A stretch of DNA of 64,000 nucleotides from Candidatus Obscuribacterales bacterium (GTDB lineage: Bacteria > Cyanobacteriota > Vampirovibrionia > Obscuribacterales > Obscuribacteraceae). Below, piece by piece: positions 7,741 to 16,547 of this stretch (positions are counted from its first letter, which is position 1; every line of letters starts with the position of its first letter). The notes beneath the pieces are model-generated. The model saw nothing but the letters and a program-made list of their open reading frames with translations, was not told where the DNA came from and did not search any database. The translations under genes were made by a program, and so were the position numbers. Location: the NCBI GenBank assembly GCA_019747875.1, contig JAIEQI010000056.1, positions 24,735-88,734 of the forward strand, read 5' to 3'.

Positions 7741-9596
7741 AAGCTTTTTTCACCTCCTAATGCTTTGGTTTCGGAATCGAATTGTGGTTGCTTTTCGGGA
7801 AGAATGAACCAGAATGTGCTTCCTTTGTTAACTTCGCTCTCAACACTAATCTTGCCGCGGTGCAGCTCAACTAATGTTTTACAAATGCTTAGTCCAATTC
7901 CTGTGCCAATTTTGCGATCTTGAATCTTTGATTGTTGAAATCGTGCGAACATTCTTGTGAGTTGATCTGGCGCGATGCCACGTCCTTGATCGCTTACTTT
8001 GACATGAAGCGAATCGTTCGCCGTTTCTGCCGACACAGTTATCGCGGTGTTTTTCGAAGAATATTTGATTGCGTTAGAAATTAGATTGAGCAATATCTGT
8101 TTGAATCGCACAGGATCGGCTTCAATTCTAGATGCTGTGGACAGAACGTTAATTTCGATCATCTTCCGTTCGGCAAGCGGCTGTAAGAGTGCTACTGTTT
8201 CAGAAATTAGATCCGATACTGATACCGATTCAATATTCAACTTGAGCATACCTGCATTAGCCATGTTAAGGTCGAGCAGATCGTCAACGAGCCACAACAT
8301 CTGCTGAATTTGCCTCGACGCGCTTTTGGTGCTTTGGCTGGCGTCTGAGCTGATTTGGTTAAACTGTCCGCTTTCTAGTTGCTTATAGAATTCGGCAAGG
8401 GACAACAGCGGAGCTCTAAATTCGTCGGCAAGTAATGCGATTAATCGCAATTGCATTTGTTCCTCAAGCTTTTGCTCGCTGAAATTCGTTGCCACGCAAA
8501 ATATTGATTGCTCCGCTTGACTCCATCGAGCTGTCCATAAAGTTTCGACTTGTGATGAGTCTTTTCGTGTTAACAGCAATTCGAAGGATTCCAAATCCTT
8601 TTCTCGAATTTGCTCCAACGTGGGTACTTTGTCTGCGCCATACGCGATGAGGCTCTTAAGATCGGCTCCTACCAATTCCTTTTGGGGAAAACCGAGCAGT
8701 TGCAGGGAGGCCGGATTAACAGATTGGAAGCGAAAGGATGTATCAATTGAACAGACAAGGTCCACTGCTTCCTCGATCAGTTCGCGCTCTTTACGCACGT
8801 TACTGCTAACAACACTTGCCATTAATCTGAAATTGTGATCCACTAAAGACAGTTCATCAGTACCACTCAATGGTTCACCTAATGGCATTTCCTTTGCTAA
8901 CAGCTCGGTGTTTTGGACTAATATTGCTAATCGCGCTACGACATACTTGTAAAAGCGGCGTGCTAAGTAAGCCGAAAGCAGCACGTGAAAGAATAACGCG
9001 ACCCATAGAACTATGCGTTGAAGGTCTTGCCACGCTAATAGCTTTGCATCAAGTTTATTTAGTTCTTTGATTTCTGCTGTGATATCTTCATCAAAGTCAT
9101 GGTTTGTCGCCCGAACCAAGTCCTCAGCTTTTGCTCCGATTGTTGGTCCGAGCCGTCTTGTGAGTTCTCCTACCTCTGTCTCCCCTGAAAAAACACTTCG
9201 GAGAGCTTCCTTGTATTCTTTGCGAAGAAGCATAAATTCACGCCAACGATTTCTGCTTCTCGCGACCATTTGTTTATCGAGATCAGAAACTGAGAGTCTT
9301 TCCAGTCTGTCGAGTAAGTCTGGCATTGATTCGATGGTTTTGTTTGCTTGTGATAGATCAAGCGGGTTTGACTGCCAGTCGGGACGAGGGCGGACAGCCC
9401 AGGCAATCGTATTAATTCCTAATTGGATTTTGTTGACCGTTGAAATGAACTGTTCTGAATGCTTGTTCTTTCTTTGTTGTATCCGTGATTCGTTCAGCAA
9501 AAACCAAAATGAAATTCCGAAGATAAGTTCGAAAACAAGGGCGACGAAAATTAATAGCAATCCTTGTTGTGCAAGTGACATCGACTTTTCATTCAT
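7728..9596 (-). CDS. Membrane histidine-kinase paralogue with intact ATPase domain but Asp in place of the phospho-accepting His
   Basis: 622 residues from ATG 9596 (GGTG 10 nt upstream). Same architecture as the following gene: TM, helical sensor, TM (about 195-215), HAMP-like linker, PAS (about 265-375), HisKA, HATPase. Where the H-box should read SHELRTPL, the sequence is ADEFRAPL: codon GAC at 8424-8426 encodes Asp391 instead of His, one base from CAC. The ATPase part is complete: N-box NLISNAIKYS, G1 DQGRGI, F-box MFARFQQ, G2 GTGIGLSI. It should bind ATP but cannot autophosphorylate on its own H-box. I infer that it phosphorylates His418 of its partner. Confidence 0.92.
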   Translation of the reverse strand: MNEKSMSLAQQGLLLIFVALVFELIFGISFWFLLNESRIQQRKNKHSEQFISTVNKIQLGINTIAWAVRPRPDWQSNPLDLSQANKTIESMPDLLDRLERLSVSDLDKQMVARSRNRWREFMLLRKEYKEALRSVFSGETEVGELTRRLGPTIGAKAEDLVRATNHDFDEDITAEIKELNKLDAKLLAWQDLQRIVLWVALFFHVLLSAYLARRFYKYVVARLAILVQNTELLAKEMPLGEPLSGTDELSLVDHNFRLMASVVSSNVRKERELIEEAVDLVCSIDTSFRFQSVNPASLQLLGFPQKELVGADLKSLIAYGADKVPTLEQIREKDLESFELLLTRKDSSQVETLWTARWSQAEQSIFCVATNFSEQKLEEQMQLRLIALLADEFRAPLLSLAEFYKQLESGQFNQISSDASQSTKSASRQIQQMLWLVDDLLDLNMANAGMLKLNIESVSVSDLISETVALLQPLAERKMIEINVLSTASRIEADPVRFKQILLNLISNAIKYSSKNTAITVSAETANDSLHVKVSDQGRGIAPDQLTRMFARFQQSKIQDRKIGTGIGLSICKTLVELHRGKISVESEVNKGSTFWFILPEKQPQFDSETKALGGEKSLCKA

Positions 9597-9785
9597 AAAT
9601 GATGGTCACCTTTAGCCGAACGCTTGAGATCAGTGGTTGGCCGATTTCTAAAGCTTCGGTTTTTTCCCGCATACAGTATAAAGCCGATCTACCAGGGCTC
9701 TACAAATACTTCACATTACTTCGACGATCACTTCAAGAGACACCCCTATCTTATAGAGCGGTTTACTAGTCAGGGACGTGAATTT

Positions 9786-10952
9786 ATGAAATTTGAAAAT
9801 TTTGAATCGCAAAAGAAACAAGAATCAGATGATGCAATCAAGAACTTACTTTTTACTGCAGCTTATGAAACAGTGCCAAAGTCACAGGATGCATCGAATA
9901 GGAGCATAGCTTCTGATCTAAACAAGAGCCTTCCAACAATTTTACTAACTGATTTCGACAACGGGCATAGACTGAGGAAACTGAATAATGGAGGCTTGGA
10001 AAGCAAACTGATTGGGTTAGCTGTTGACCCAACTCAATTAGGAGTTGATGCAAACGGTGAGACAACAGTTGATAGTTTAGTTGAGAACCTTCTAGGCGGC
10101 GTTTCAGGAGATGCCATTGGTAATGGCGTAGGTGATAAGCAAGCTCTTTCTCCAATTGACTCCCGGCAAAAAGGTGTTGGACTGGATTCTCTCGATGCGA
10201 CATTGCTGCCTCCGGACATTTTTGGATCGCCTGATCGACCTGGTGCGAACCTATCGGAGCGTCTTAGGGAACATAAAGGAAGCAATTTGCAGGAAAAGCG
10301 AGGACCTGATCCTCGAGCTGCAAATGGCTCTCCTGGCTGGAATCGACCTGATCAAGCTCCGCCGCCGGCGACTCCATTCGGAGAGGGAAGTTTGATGAAT
10401 TGGCTATCAGAGAAAGCCAAGGAAACACAAGATGCTGGACTAGTAAACAACAAGGTCACTGCGATTAATGACGCTCTTCCTGCACGTGCTCCGACTGAGG
10501 ATCGTGGCGGAGCGGAGCAACAGAGTCCGGCAGGTGTAGGAGGGACATTGATACCGCTATCAGACATTGTTGAGGCCGTTGATAAAGCAATCACTGATGA
10601 AACAAACACCGAAGAGACTCCAGAAGCGCCTGTTCAAACCGATGTGCCCAAGTCAAACAGCGACGTTATGCTTGCATCAGCCGATCCTGATTCGGAAACA
10701 CCTTATCTCGACTACTCAGAGTTGCAGGCGGAAATGGGTCGAATCATGGAGCGCATTCGCCAGTCTCTTACAAATCCAATGACCCTAGGTAGAAATAGGG
10801 ACAGGTCCGAAAGTTTAGGACGAGCCAAAATCATGGGCAGAGTATCGAATCCAAATCCTGAAGCAGAGGGTGCAAGTGACATGACTCCAGGCTCTTGGCG
10901 TGGCTCTCTCTCAGGTATCGGCGGTGGCGACCCCGCTTTTCAATCTAAGTAA
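9786..10952 (+). CDS. Hypothetical low-complexity protein
   Basis: 388 residues from ATG 9786 (MKFENFESQKK). An in-frame start at 9624 would add 54 residues but would run through the divergent promoter region of the kinase at 9596, so I prefer 9786. The protein is acidic, rich in Gly, Pro, Ser, Asn and Asp, with no signal peptide or membrane helix, and looks mostly disordered. A short helical stretch near residues 310-335 (ELQAEMGRIMERIRQSL) is the only obvious folded element. The pseudo-subtilase gene begins 58 bp later on the same strand, so co-transcription is possible. No recognisable family. Confidence 0.65.
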   Translation: MKFENFESQKKQESDDAIKNLLFTAAYETVPKSQDASNRSIASDLNKSLPTILLTDFDNGHRLRKLNNGGLESKLIGLAVDPTQLGVDANGETTVDSLVENLLGGVSGDAIGNGVGDKQALSPIDSRQKGVGLDSLDATLLPPDIFGSPDRPGANLSERLREHKGSNLQEKRGPDPRAANGSPGWNRPDQAPPPATPFGEGSLMNWLSEKAKETQDAGLVNNKVTAINDALPARAPTEDRGGAEQQSPAGVGGTLIPLSDIVEAVDKAITDETNTEETPEAPVQTDVPKSNSDVMLASADPDSETPYLDYSELQAEMGRIMERIRQSLTNPMTLGRNRDRSESLGRAKIMGRVSNPNPEAEGASDMTPGSWRGSLSGIGGGDPAFQSK

Positions 10953-11010
10953 CCCCGAGAATATATGAACAGAACCACGATTACATACGAATTTGAAAGG
11001 TAAATATCTC

Positions 11011-12132
11011 ATGAACTCATCAGAAACTTCCAATTTATTTAAATCAATTGCGGGCTCGATTTTACTTGCGGCGACTTTTCTTGCCCAGTTTAATTGCTCA
11101 GTTAGTGCTCAGCTCGCAACTCGTCCACAAGATCCACTGTTTATCAGCGGTCAACAATGGAGTCCTGGAATAATGCAATTGCCAAACGCATGGAATACAG
11201 CCAGCGGGAAAGGCATTCGCATTGCCATTTTTGCAGATGGAATTGACAGCAATAATCCTGATTTGTCTGGCAATAGTACCGGTGCTCTTAATCGAAGTAA
11301 GGTTGAAGTGTTAGGAAGACCACGACCAGCAAATCCCTCTCTCGAAGTTAATTCAAAGGGAACCTTCATGGCGTTGTTGGCGGCGGGCAAGAGCAATAAT
11401 TTCGGTGGACTCGGAATGGCTCCTGATGCTGACATAGTTGATGTGAAGATTGCAGAGCAGGCCAACCTGGATAATCCACTGAGTTCGACTCAGGCACAAG
11501 CCATGGTTGACGCTATCAATCAGTTCGGTAATTCGGGCGGACAGATCATTGTGCTTCCATTCAATCGATTGTTTCGTGATTCGTTTCAGACTCGCGCCGA
11601 TTTCCTGATGGTTAATAATGCTCTGATCAACTTCCACGACAATCACAATGGTTTAGTGTTCATGCCCTCGGGCGATAACCGCACCCGTGATAATGGGCAA
11701 GCTGCATATAATCACATTATTGTAGTTTCCGGATTTAATCGCACATTGAACTTGGAGCAATCCAACACGGGTCCGGCGATAAAGATTTCAGGAAACCAAA
11801 TCGGACCGCAGTGGAACGCACAGGGGGCTGTGTTTGGACTGAGTGCTACTAAATATGCAGCCGCAGAAGCCGCTGGTGTGGCTGCACTCATTTGGTCTTT
11901 CAATAAAAGGTTAAGCAATACCGAGGTCGAACGAATTCTGATTTCAACCGCTTCAAACAACGCCTCTCCCAATCTGAATTATGGAAGCGGCTTTCCAAAT
12001 GCGACTGCGGCTCTTTCCATCACACCGGCGCCAGTTCCGAATTATCAACCCTACAGAGCAGCTAAACAAAGGTATGACATAGAGTTTCCGCCACTAATGC
12101 AACGCGTGCCAATTTACACCTTCGGGCATTAA
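11011..12132 (+). CDS. Secreted subtilase-fold pseudoprotease (S8 family, all catalytic residues lost)
   Basis: 373 residues from ATG 11011 (AAAGG 10 nt upstream), with a signal peptide ending about SVSA|QLA (residue 33). The S8 scaffold is clear: the Asp-motif strand (GIRIAIFADGID), the His-motif region followed by NNFGGLGMAPDADIVDVKI, the oxyanion strand and the Ser-motif helix ending AGVAALIWS. Ungapped comparison with the S8 consensus gives Ala75 for Asp, Lys116 for His (SKGTF for GHGTH), Asp222 for the oxyanion Asn (PSGD for AAGN) and Lys281 for Ser (ATKYAAAEAAGV for GTSMAAPHVAGV). It should be a non-catalytic binding or scaffold protein outside the cytoplasm. No propeptide is evident. 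Confidence 0.85.
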   Translation: MNSSETSNLFKSIAGSILLAATFLAQFNCSVSAQLATRPQDPLFISGQQWSPGIMQLPNAWNTASGKGIRIAIFADGIDSNNPDLSGNSTGALNRSKVEVLGRPRPANPSLEVNSKGTFMALLAAGKSNNFGGLGMAPDADIVDVKIAEQANLDNPLSSTQAQAMVDAINQFGNSGGQIIVLPFNRLFRDSFQTRADFLMVNNALINFHDNHNGLVFMPSGDNRTRDNGQAAYNHIIVVSGFNRTLNLEQSNTGPAIKISGNQIGPQWNAQGAVFGLSATKYAAAEAAGVAALIWSFNKRLSNTEVERILISTASNNASPNLNYGSGFPNATAALSITPAPVPNYQPYRAAKQRYDIEFPPLMQRVPIYTFGH

Positions 12133-12135
12133 GGA

Positions 12136-12154
12136 AGCTCCTCGGCTAGGAGTT
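12136..12154 (+). terminator. Possible hairpin terminator after the pseudo-subtilase gene
   Basis: CTCCT-cggct-AGGAG followed by TTTG, a few bases after the stop codon at 12132. The stem is only 5 bp, so this is a weak call. Confidence 0.35.
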
Positions 12155-12268
12155 TGCCAGGCTTAAGCACCTTCTTAACCAGGCGTCCCAAAATAGACCC
12201 GAATCGAACCCAAACTAGCCCTCTTGCATTTGTAAGCTGGTTTCATCGGGTGGATGAGGGAATTCGAA

Positions 12269-12796
12269 ATGTCGATTAAGAGTTTGGTCGCTAAAGCAGC
12301 TTTATTCTTTTCAGCTCCATTGTTGATCGCGCCGGCTGCAATCGCCCAAGATCATGCATGGGCTGACTTCAGCCCGGCAACCGGACATGTCCAGTTTGGA
12401 TTTCAATCCGGTTCCGCCGGTGGCAACATGCAGTTTCAACCCGGTCCGAATATCGTTCCCGAGCCATATTTTTATCCGCAAGGACCCCAAATGCCTTATA
12501 TACAGGGACCTGGAATGGCTGGCGGCATGTCTGGCGTGCCAGGCATGGTAGGCATGGGAGGCCAACAAAGTGGGCGTTATCCAAAACCGAAACTGCCCGA
12601 CTGCCGTTATGCAACCATGGCTAACTCTGTGAATATTGGAGCCGAGGCTAACCCAAATGCTCCGTACTTTTCCGGAGGGTCGATTGAAGATGAAGTTAGT
12701 GGGTCTTTGAGTGACGGTGGGCGCCCTGTGTCTATTGAAGACGGTGTGATGAACGGGGGGCAATATGATAATCTCCCCGATCAGCGAATGATGTAA
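12269..12796 (+). CDS. Small secreted Gly/Met/Pro-rich protein
   Basis: 175 residues from ATG 12269; the ATG at 12254 is in frame but 12269 has GAGGG about 8 nt upstream. A signal peptide (MSIKSLVAKAALFF...APAAIAQ) should be cleaved near AIA|QDH. The mature protein has Phe/Gly/Gln strands (VQFGFQSG, NMQFQPG) and a Met-Gly-Pro-rich middle (GPGMAGGMSGVPGMVGMGG), with one Cys. It is probably an extracellular or surface protein of low complexity. No family recognised. A strong hairpin follows directly. Confidence 0.7.
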   Translation: MSIKSLVAKAALFFSAPLLIAPAAIAQDHAWADFSPATGHVQFGFQSGSAGGNMQFQPGPNIVPEPYFYPQGPQMPYIQGPGMAGGMSGVPGMVGMGGQQSGRYPKPKLPDCRYATMANSVNIGAEANPNAPYFSGGSIEDEVSGSLSDGGRPVSIEDGVMNGGQYDNLPDQRMM

Positions 12797-12814
12797 CCTT
12801 GTTGTAAGCACGCA

Positions 12815-12855
12815 AGAGAAGGGGAAGTCTGCCGATCGGCAAGCTTCCCTTTCTC
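12815..12855 (+). terminator. Intrinsic-type hairpin after the secreted protein gene
   Basis: AGAGAAGGGGAAG pairs with CTTCCCTTTCTCT across a loop that itself contains the palindrome TGCCGATCGGCA. The 13-bp stem has a single G·T-type mismatch. There is no long T-run beyond the stem, but its 3' arm is pyrimidine-rich. Confidence 0.6.
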
Positions 12856-12984
12856 TTATCTGGGAATCCTACGCACCCACGTGCACGTTTGCACATATTT
12901 TGCACGCCCAAATACTGAGAATATTGAAATCGCTGGAGTAGCACCGGTTTCGCCGTATTCCGTGCTAGTAATAACGGGTGAACA

Positions 12985-14268
12985 ATGGACAAGAACTTAT
13001 TGCATAAGGACTTGCTTGACACGAGCAAGTACGATGACTCGCTTGGGCAGAAGTTGAGTCGAGAAGCTGATCTCCTCAATGGACTCGGCGGAAAAATGTA
13101 TATAGCTGCGGAAAAAACCGTTAAGGAAGAACCTGGAACACTTGCGACCGGTTTTGGTGTAGGTGTTGTGCTTGCCGCAGCGCTCGCGGCCGCTAATAAG
13201 AATCCGGCTTTGCTTGGCGAGAGAGCAATGCCATATGTTCAAAAGGCAGTTGAGAAAGCACCCACTGCATTTGGGTGGTTGATGGCTCTGGACCTGGGTG
13301 CGCGTGTCGGTATGCCGATGGCGTCCACCTGGAAAGATGCGGGCAATCACGAGAAAGCAAAGGACGATTTAGGGAAAAATCTAGGTAGTGCTGTCGTTGA
13401 ATACGCAGCCGGTCTTGTTGGAGCGTATCCAGGAATCAAAATAGGTACCAGGATGGTTTCCGCTTACGAAGTGAAAGCACCTGCGTTTGAAGCGCAGCCG
13501 TCTTTGAGGCTCGCACAGTCTCCACGTGAGGTCAACAAGCCTGAGCAGTTTGTCAGTGCTAAAGAAGACAAAGTAGCCGACGACGTTGTGACGCTGTACG
13601 AGAAATCCTTCCCGAAGGAAGAGCGTCAGCCAACAGAAGAAGTTAAAGAGCTGATTAGCAGTGGACGAATTGTGTTACACACAACACGCGATGCTGAAGG
13701 AAAGCTTCATGCATTCTCTTTCACTTCAATGCATGACGAGACTGCCTTTAAGTTTGCGAATCTGGACTTTATTGCGACCGAGCCTGGATTGCAATCCCAG
13801 GGAATTGGCTCTCTACATGCTAAACGACTGAACGAGATCGTAAAAACGGAACGTCCTGATCTGCTAGGCATGACTCTTGAGATGGAAGCCGTCGCGGAGA
13901 AAGGTTTGGACCCAGCGGTATTCGCAATGCGTCAACGCCGAGCTACGTTCTACGATCGACTTGATGCGCCGAACACGAATGTGAACTACCGCATTCTGGA
14001 TTTCGAAGATCCTTCATATAGAGGACCGGCTGAGTGGCGTGCCTGGATTTACAATCGCGACAAGTTCAATTCAGTGAAAGCTGCCAGGTTAATGCTCACA
14101 GATGAGGGCGGTTACGGTTTGCCGGCGTCGAACAAAGCTGTAAAGGAATTCGATAAGATAAATGGTTTCTGGGCACCGCTGGATGCGAAAGGTCAAATTG
14201 GACTTGCCGCGACGATGCCATCGATGTATGAGCGAACGAGGGAGCTTCTTAAACTAAAGGGACACTGA
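12985..14268 (+). CDS. GNAT-type acetyltransferase domain fused to a Gly/Ala-rich N-terminal region
   Basis: 427 residues. Residues about 45-165 are Gly/Ala-rich with two hydrophobic stretches (TGFGVGVVLAAALAAA and VVEYAAGLVGAYPGIKIG) that may associate with membrane. Residues about 195-330 look like a GNAT fold: VVTLYEKSFPKEER at the start, an internal strand pair, and motif A LDFIATEPGLQSQGIGSLHAKRL, in which Q-S-Q-G-I-G matches the acetyl-CoA pyrophosphate loop. The C-terminal ~95 residues have no recognised domain. Substrate unknown. It is probably transcribed alone; the next gene starts 78 bp later with no clear terminator between. Confidence 0.75.
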   Translation: MDKNLLHKDLLDTSKYDDSLGQKLSREADLLNGLGGKMYIAAEKTVKEEPGTLATGFGVGVVLAAALAAANKNPALLGERAMPYVQKAVEKAPTAFGWLMALDLGARVGMPMASTWKDAGNHEKAKDDLGKNLGSAVVEYAAGLVGAYPGIKIGTRMVSAYEVKAPAFEAQPSLRLAQSPREVNKPEQFVSAKEDKVADDVVTLYEKSFPKEERQPTEEVKELISSGRIVLHTTRDAEGKLHAFSFTSMHDETAFKFANLDFIATEPGLQSQGIGSLHAKRLNEIVKTERPDLLGMTLEMEAVAEKGLDPAVFAMRQRRATFYDRLDAPNTNVNYRILDFEDPSYRGPAEWRAWIYNRDKFNSVKAARLMLTDEGGYGLPASNKAVKEFDKINGFWAPLDAKGQIGLAATMPSMYERTRELLKLKGH

Positions 14269-14345
14269 AGTAGTCTGTTCGTTCGAATACTAGGGTCTTC
14301 CCTAGGTGAGTTTTGTGGCTCCGCCGATAACTTGCTTGCGATTCT

Positions 14346-15791
14346 GTGAAAGAATCGAAATTGAACTTGCAAGGTATGTCAGCGTTGGATGAACAAGACA
14401 ATTGGGTTTTTGTTGAACCTGTCGTTGCCGCTCCTTTTAGGGAAGGCGTGCGGACGTCCACATTGTATGCCGTTGAGCAGTTGCCCTCGCGGCTCCGTCT
14501 TATTGAAGAGGAGCGACGGAGGGTAGCCAAGGAATTGCATGATGAGATCTTGCCACTTATTGCCCGGCTAAGTAGATATGTTCAAGCGTGCAAAGACGAG
14601 TCGCTCTGCACCCTGCTAAACATTTTGCATAAGACAATCGCTGACTTTCGCGATTTATTGAGCGAGTTGCATCCCGTTGATTTAGAGGAGTTGGGACTCT
14701 TATCCGCATTGCAAACGATTTGTACTCGATATGCAAGACAGAAAGGATTTTGCATAATTTTCGTTCCTCTTGGCGATGAGGAAAATGTAGATGTATTGAA
14801 TGCGCTATGTTTGTTTCGTGCGGTTCAGTGTATTTTGAAAAACTTTTGCAGTTCGCAAAACGACATTCTCGTGGTTACGTGTGATTTGGCGGAGTCCCAG
14901 TCAATCACGTTCCGTTGTGTTGACAAAAGAGTAGAGTCGGTTGATTGGTTGAAACCATCGGATGAGAGTGAAGACAGCAGCTTTAGAGCTTGGTGTCATG
15001 CAATCGAAGCTGACGTGCTTAGTTTCGACGAATCCCTTCAAATTCCAGTTGATTTGAGTATCCAATTCGACCCTGCTCCCCACGCCTCAGTTGACGCCTA
15101 CTTCTTCGGTGGTTCCTCCTTTCCCCGTGCTCACTTTTCCGAATTTACTTTCGCCCCCTCTGACAATTTTAATACGCCATCGCCTCTGGATGCGGCGCTC
15201 ATTGTAGAACTAGAACGAGAGCGAATCACCAACCAAATTTCGGATATGGTGTTGCCAGACTTTGAGTCATTGCAGAATGAGTTGTGCAATCTACCTATGA
15301 ATTCTCTTTGCTCAAATATTTCTCAGCAGCTTTTCGCTATAGAAAAGGGCTTGCAACAGCTTATTATGGGAGCCTATCCCGGTTTCATTTTTGAGCTTTG
15401 TCTTGCTGATTGCATTAGAAATCTAGTTGATAATTTTGCCAAAACAACGGGCATCAAGATATCTTTTGAGAATCAAGAGGATTTCAGTGAATTAAGTATG
15501 CCATTAGAATCGAAGTTCGCTCTTTATCGCATTACCCAAGAGGCCCTTAATAACATAGAAAAACATTCCTTCGCATCGCACGCAAAGGTGCTTTTGAGAT
15601 TTGCAGAGGATCGCATCACCTTGCTTGTTGAAGACAACGGCAAAGGTATGAATAGTGAAAGGAACTCGAATGGCAGAGGCTTGCGGTACCTTCAGGATCG
15701 AGCAAGTTCGATTCATGCGACTATTGCTATGAGTGCGGCGAAAACATATGAATCAGGCACCGCGGTGTTAGTATCTATATCGTGTGGCTAA
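14346..15791 (+). CDS. Cytoplasmic tandem NarL-type histidine kinase with complementary defects in its two modules
   Basis: 481 residues, no membrane helix. Two HisKA_3-HATPase units lie in tandem. Unit 1 (about 45-200) has an intact H-box, ERRRVAKELHDEILP (His65), followed by SELHPVDLEELGLLSAL, but its ATPase part is degenerate: the N-box is RAVQCILKNFC and the DxGxG motif is replaced by DKRVE. Unit 2 (about 285-480) has ERERITNQISDMVLP with Ser299 at the His position, but a complete ATPase: N-box ITQEALNNIEKH, G1 EDNGKGM (430-434), G2 NGRGLRYLQDR. The GTG at 14346 lacks a good ribosome-binding site; ATG 14376 is an alternative. It heads an operon with an MglA-like GTPase and a NarL-type regulator. 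Confidence 0.9.
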   Translation: MKESKLNLQGMSALDEQDNWVFVEPVVAAPFREGVRTSTLYAVEQLPSRLRLIEEERRRVAKELHDEILPLIARLSRYVQACKDESLCTLLNILHKTIADFRDLLSELHPVDLEELGLLSALQTICTRYARQKGFCIIFVPLGDEENVDVLNALCLFRAVQCILKNFCSSQNDILVVTCDLAESQSITFRCVDKRVESVDWLKPSDESEDSSFRAWCHAIEADVLSFDESLQIPVDLSIQFDPAPHASVDAYFFGGSSFPRAHFSEFTFAPSDNFNTPSPLDAALIVELERERITNQISDMVLPDFESLQNELCNLPMNSLCSNISQQLFAIEKGLQQLIMGAYPGFIFELCLADCIRNLVDNFAKTTGIKISFENQEDFSELSMPLESKFALYRITQEALNNIEKHSFASHAKVLLRFAEDRITLLVEDNGKGMNSERNSNGRGLRYLQDRASSIHATIAMSAAKTYESGTAVLVSISCG

Positions 15792-15827
15792 GACCCAGAT
15801 AGGGTCCACCCTAGTTCAGTTCTGGTT

Positions 15828-15854
15828 GAGCGCTGAGTACTGTAGAAAGCGCTC
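15828..15854 (+). terminator. Hairpin between the tandem kinase and the GTPase gene
   Basis: GAGCGCT pairs perfectly with AGCGCTC (13-nt loop) and is followed by TTTGG. A smaller hairpin, GACCC-agata-GGGTC, lies at 15792-15806 right after the kinase stop. These could attenuate transcription between the kinase and the GTPase/regulator pair, or could be processing sites. Confidence 0.4.
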
Positions 15855-15945
15855 TTTGGCATAATTTATTAAGAGCCTGGCTTCTAGTTTCAACAATGGA
15901 TACTTCATTCTATTCGTCTTGGTGCGCACGCACACAGGAGACATC

Positions 15946-16524
15946 ATGGCGCTTATCAACATACCCGATCGTGAAATTACATGCAAAATTGTTTACTATG
16001 GAACCGGACTCGGAGGGAAAACAGCTAATCTTCGCTATATCTATAAACAACTGTCTCCTAGTTGTAGAACTGAGATGGTAAGCTTGGCTACAGAGACTGA
16101 GCGCACACTGTTCTTTGACTATTTGGGGCTAGATCTCGGACAAGTGAAAGGATTCACAACCCGCTTTTCACTTTATACAGTTCCTGGGCAAGTCGAATAC
16201 AACGCAAGTAGGAAGCTGGTTCTCAATGGAGCAGATGGTGTGATCTTCGTTGCTGATTCCGATGAACTCAGGCGGCGCGAGAACATATCTGCATTGCATA
16301 ATTTGGTTGAGAACATGCAATGTTACAAGATGACTTTTGATTCAGTTCCAGTCGTCCTTCAATACAACAAGAGGGATCTTGCCAACGCCATGAACATCAA
16401 CTGGCTGGAGGAAGATCTCAATTCGCAGCAAGTGCCTAGTTTCGAAGCCATCGCGTCGGAGGGCATAGGTGTTTTCGCGACCCTGAAGTGCATGAGCAAA
16501 CAAATTTTGAACAGGCTACAATAG
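15946..16524 (+). CDS. mglA: MglA-like small Ras-family GTPase
   Basis: 192 residues from ATG 15946 with AGGAG 5 nt upstream (an upstream in-frame start at 15919 is unlikely). P-loop GTGLGGKT, the MglA-type switch region (DLGQVKGFTTRFSLYTVPGQVEYNASRKLVL), NKRD for guanine specificity and a SEG motif are all present, and the length is normal for MglA. MglA GTPases set cell polarity and control surface motility or protein localisation, usually with an MglB/Roadblock activator; none is adjacent. It lies 23 bp before a NarL-type regulator and after the tandem kinase, which links it to two-component signalling. Confidence 0.92.
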   Translation: MALINIPDREITCKIVYYGTGLGGKTANLRYIYKQLSPSCRTEMVSLATETERTLFFDYLGLDLGQVKGFTTRFSLYTVPGQVEYNASRKLVLNGADGVIFVADSDELRRRENISALHNLVENMQCYKMTFDSVPVVLQYNKRDLANAMNINWLEEDLNSQQVPSFEAIASEGIGVFATLKCMSKQILNRLQ

Positions 16525-16547
16525 TTTTATTGCGGTGGAGGTTCGCC

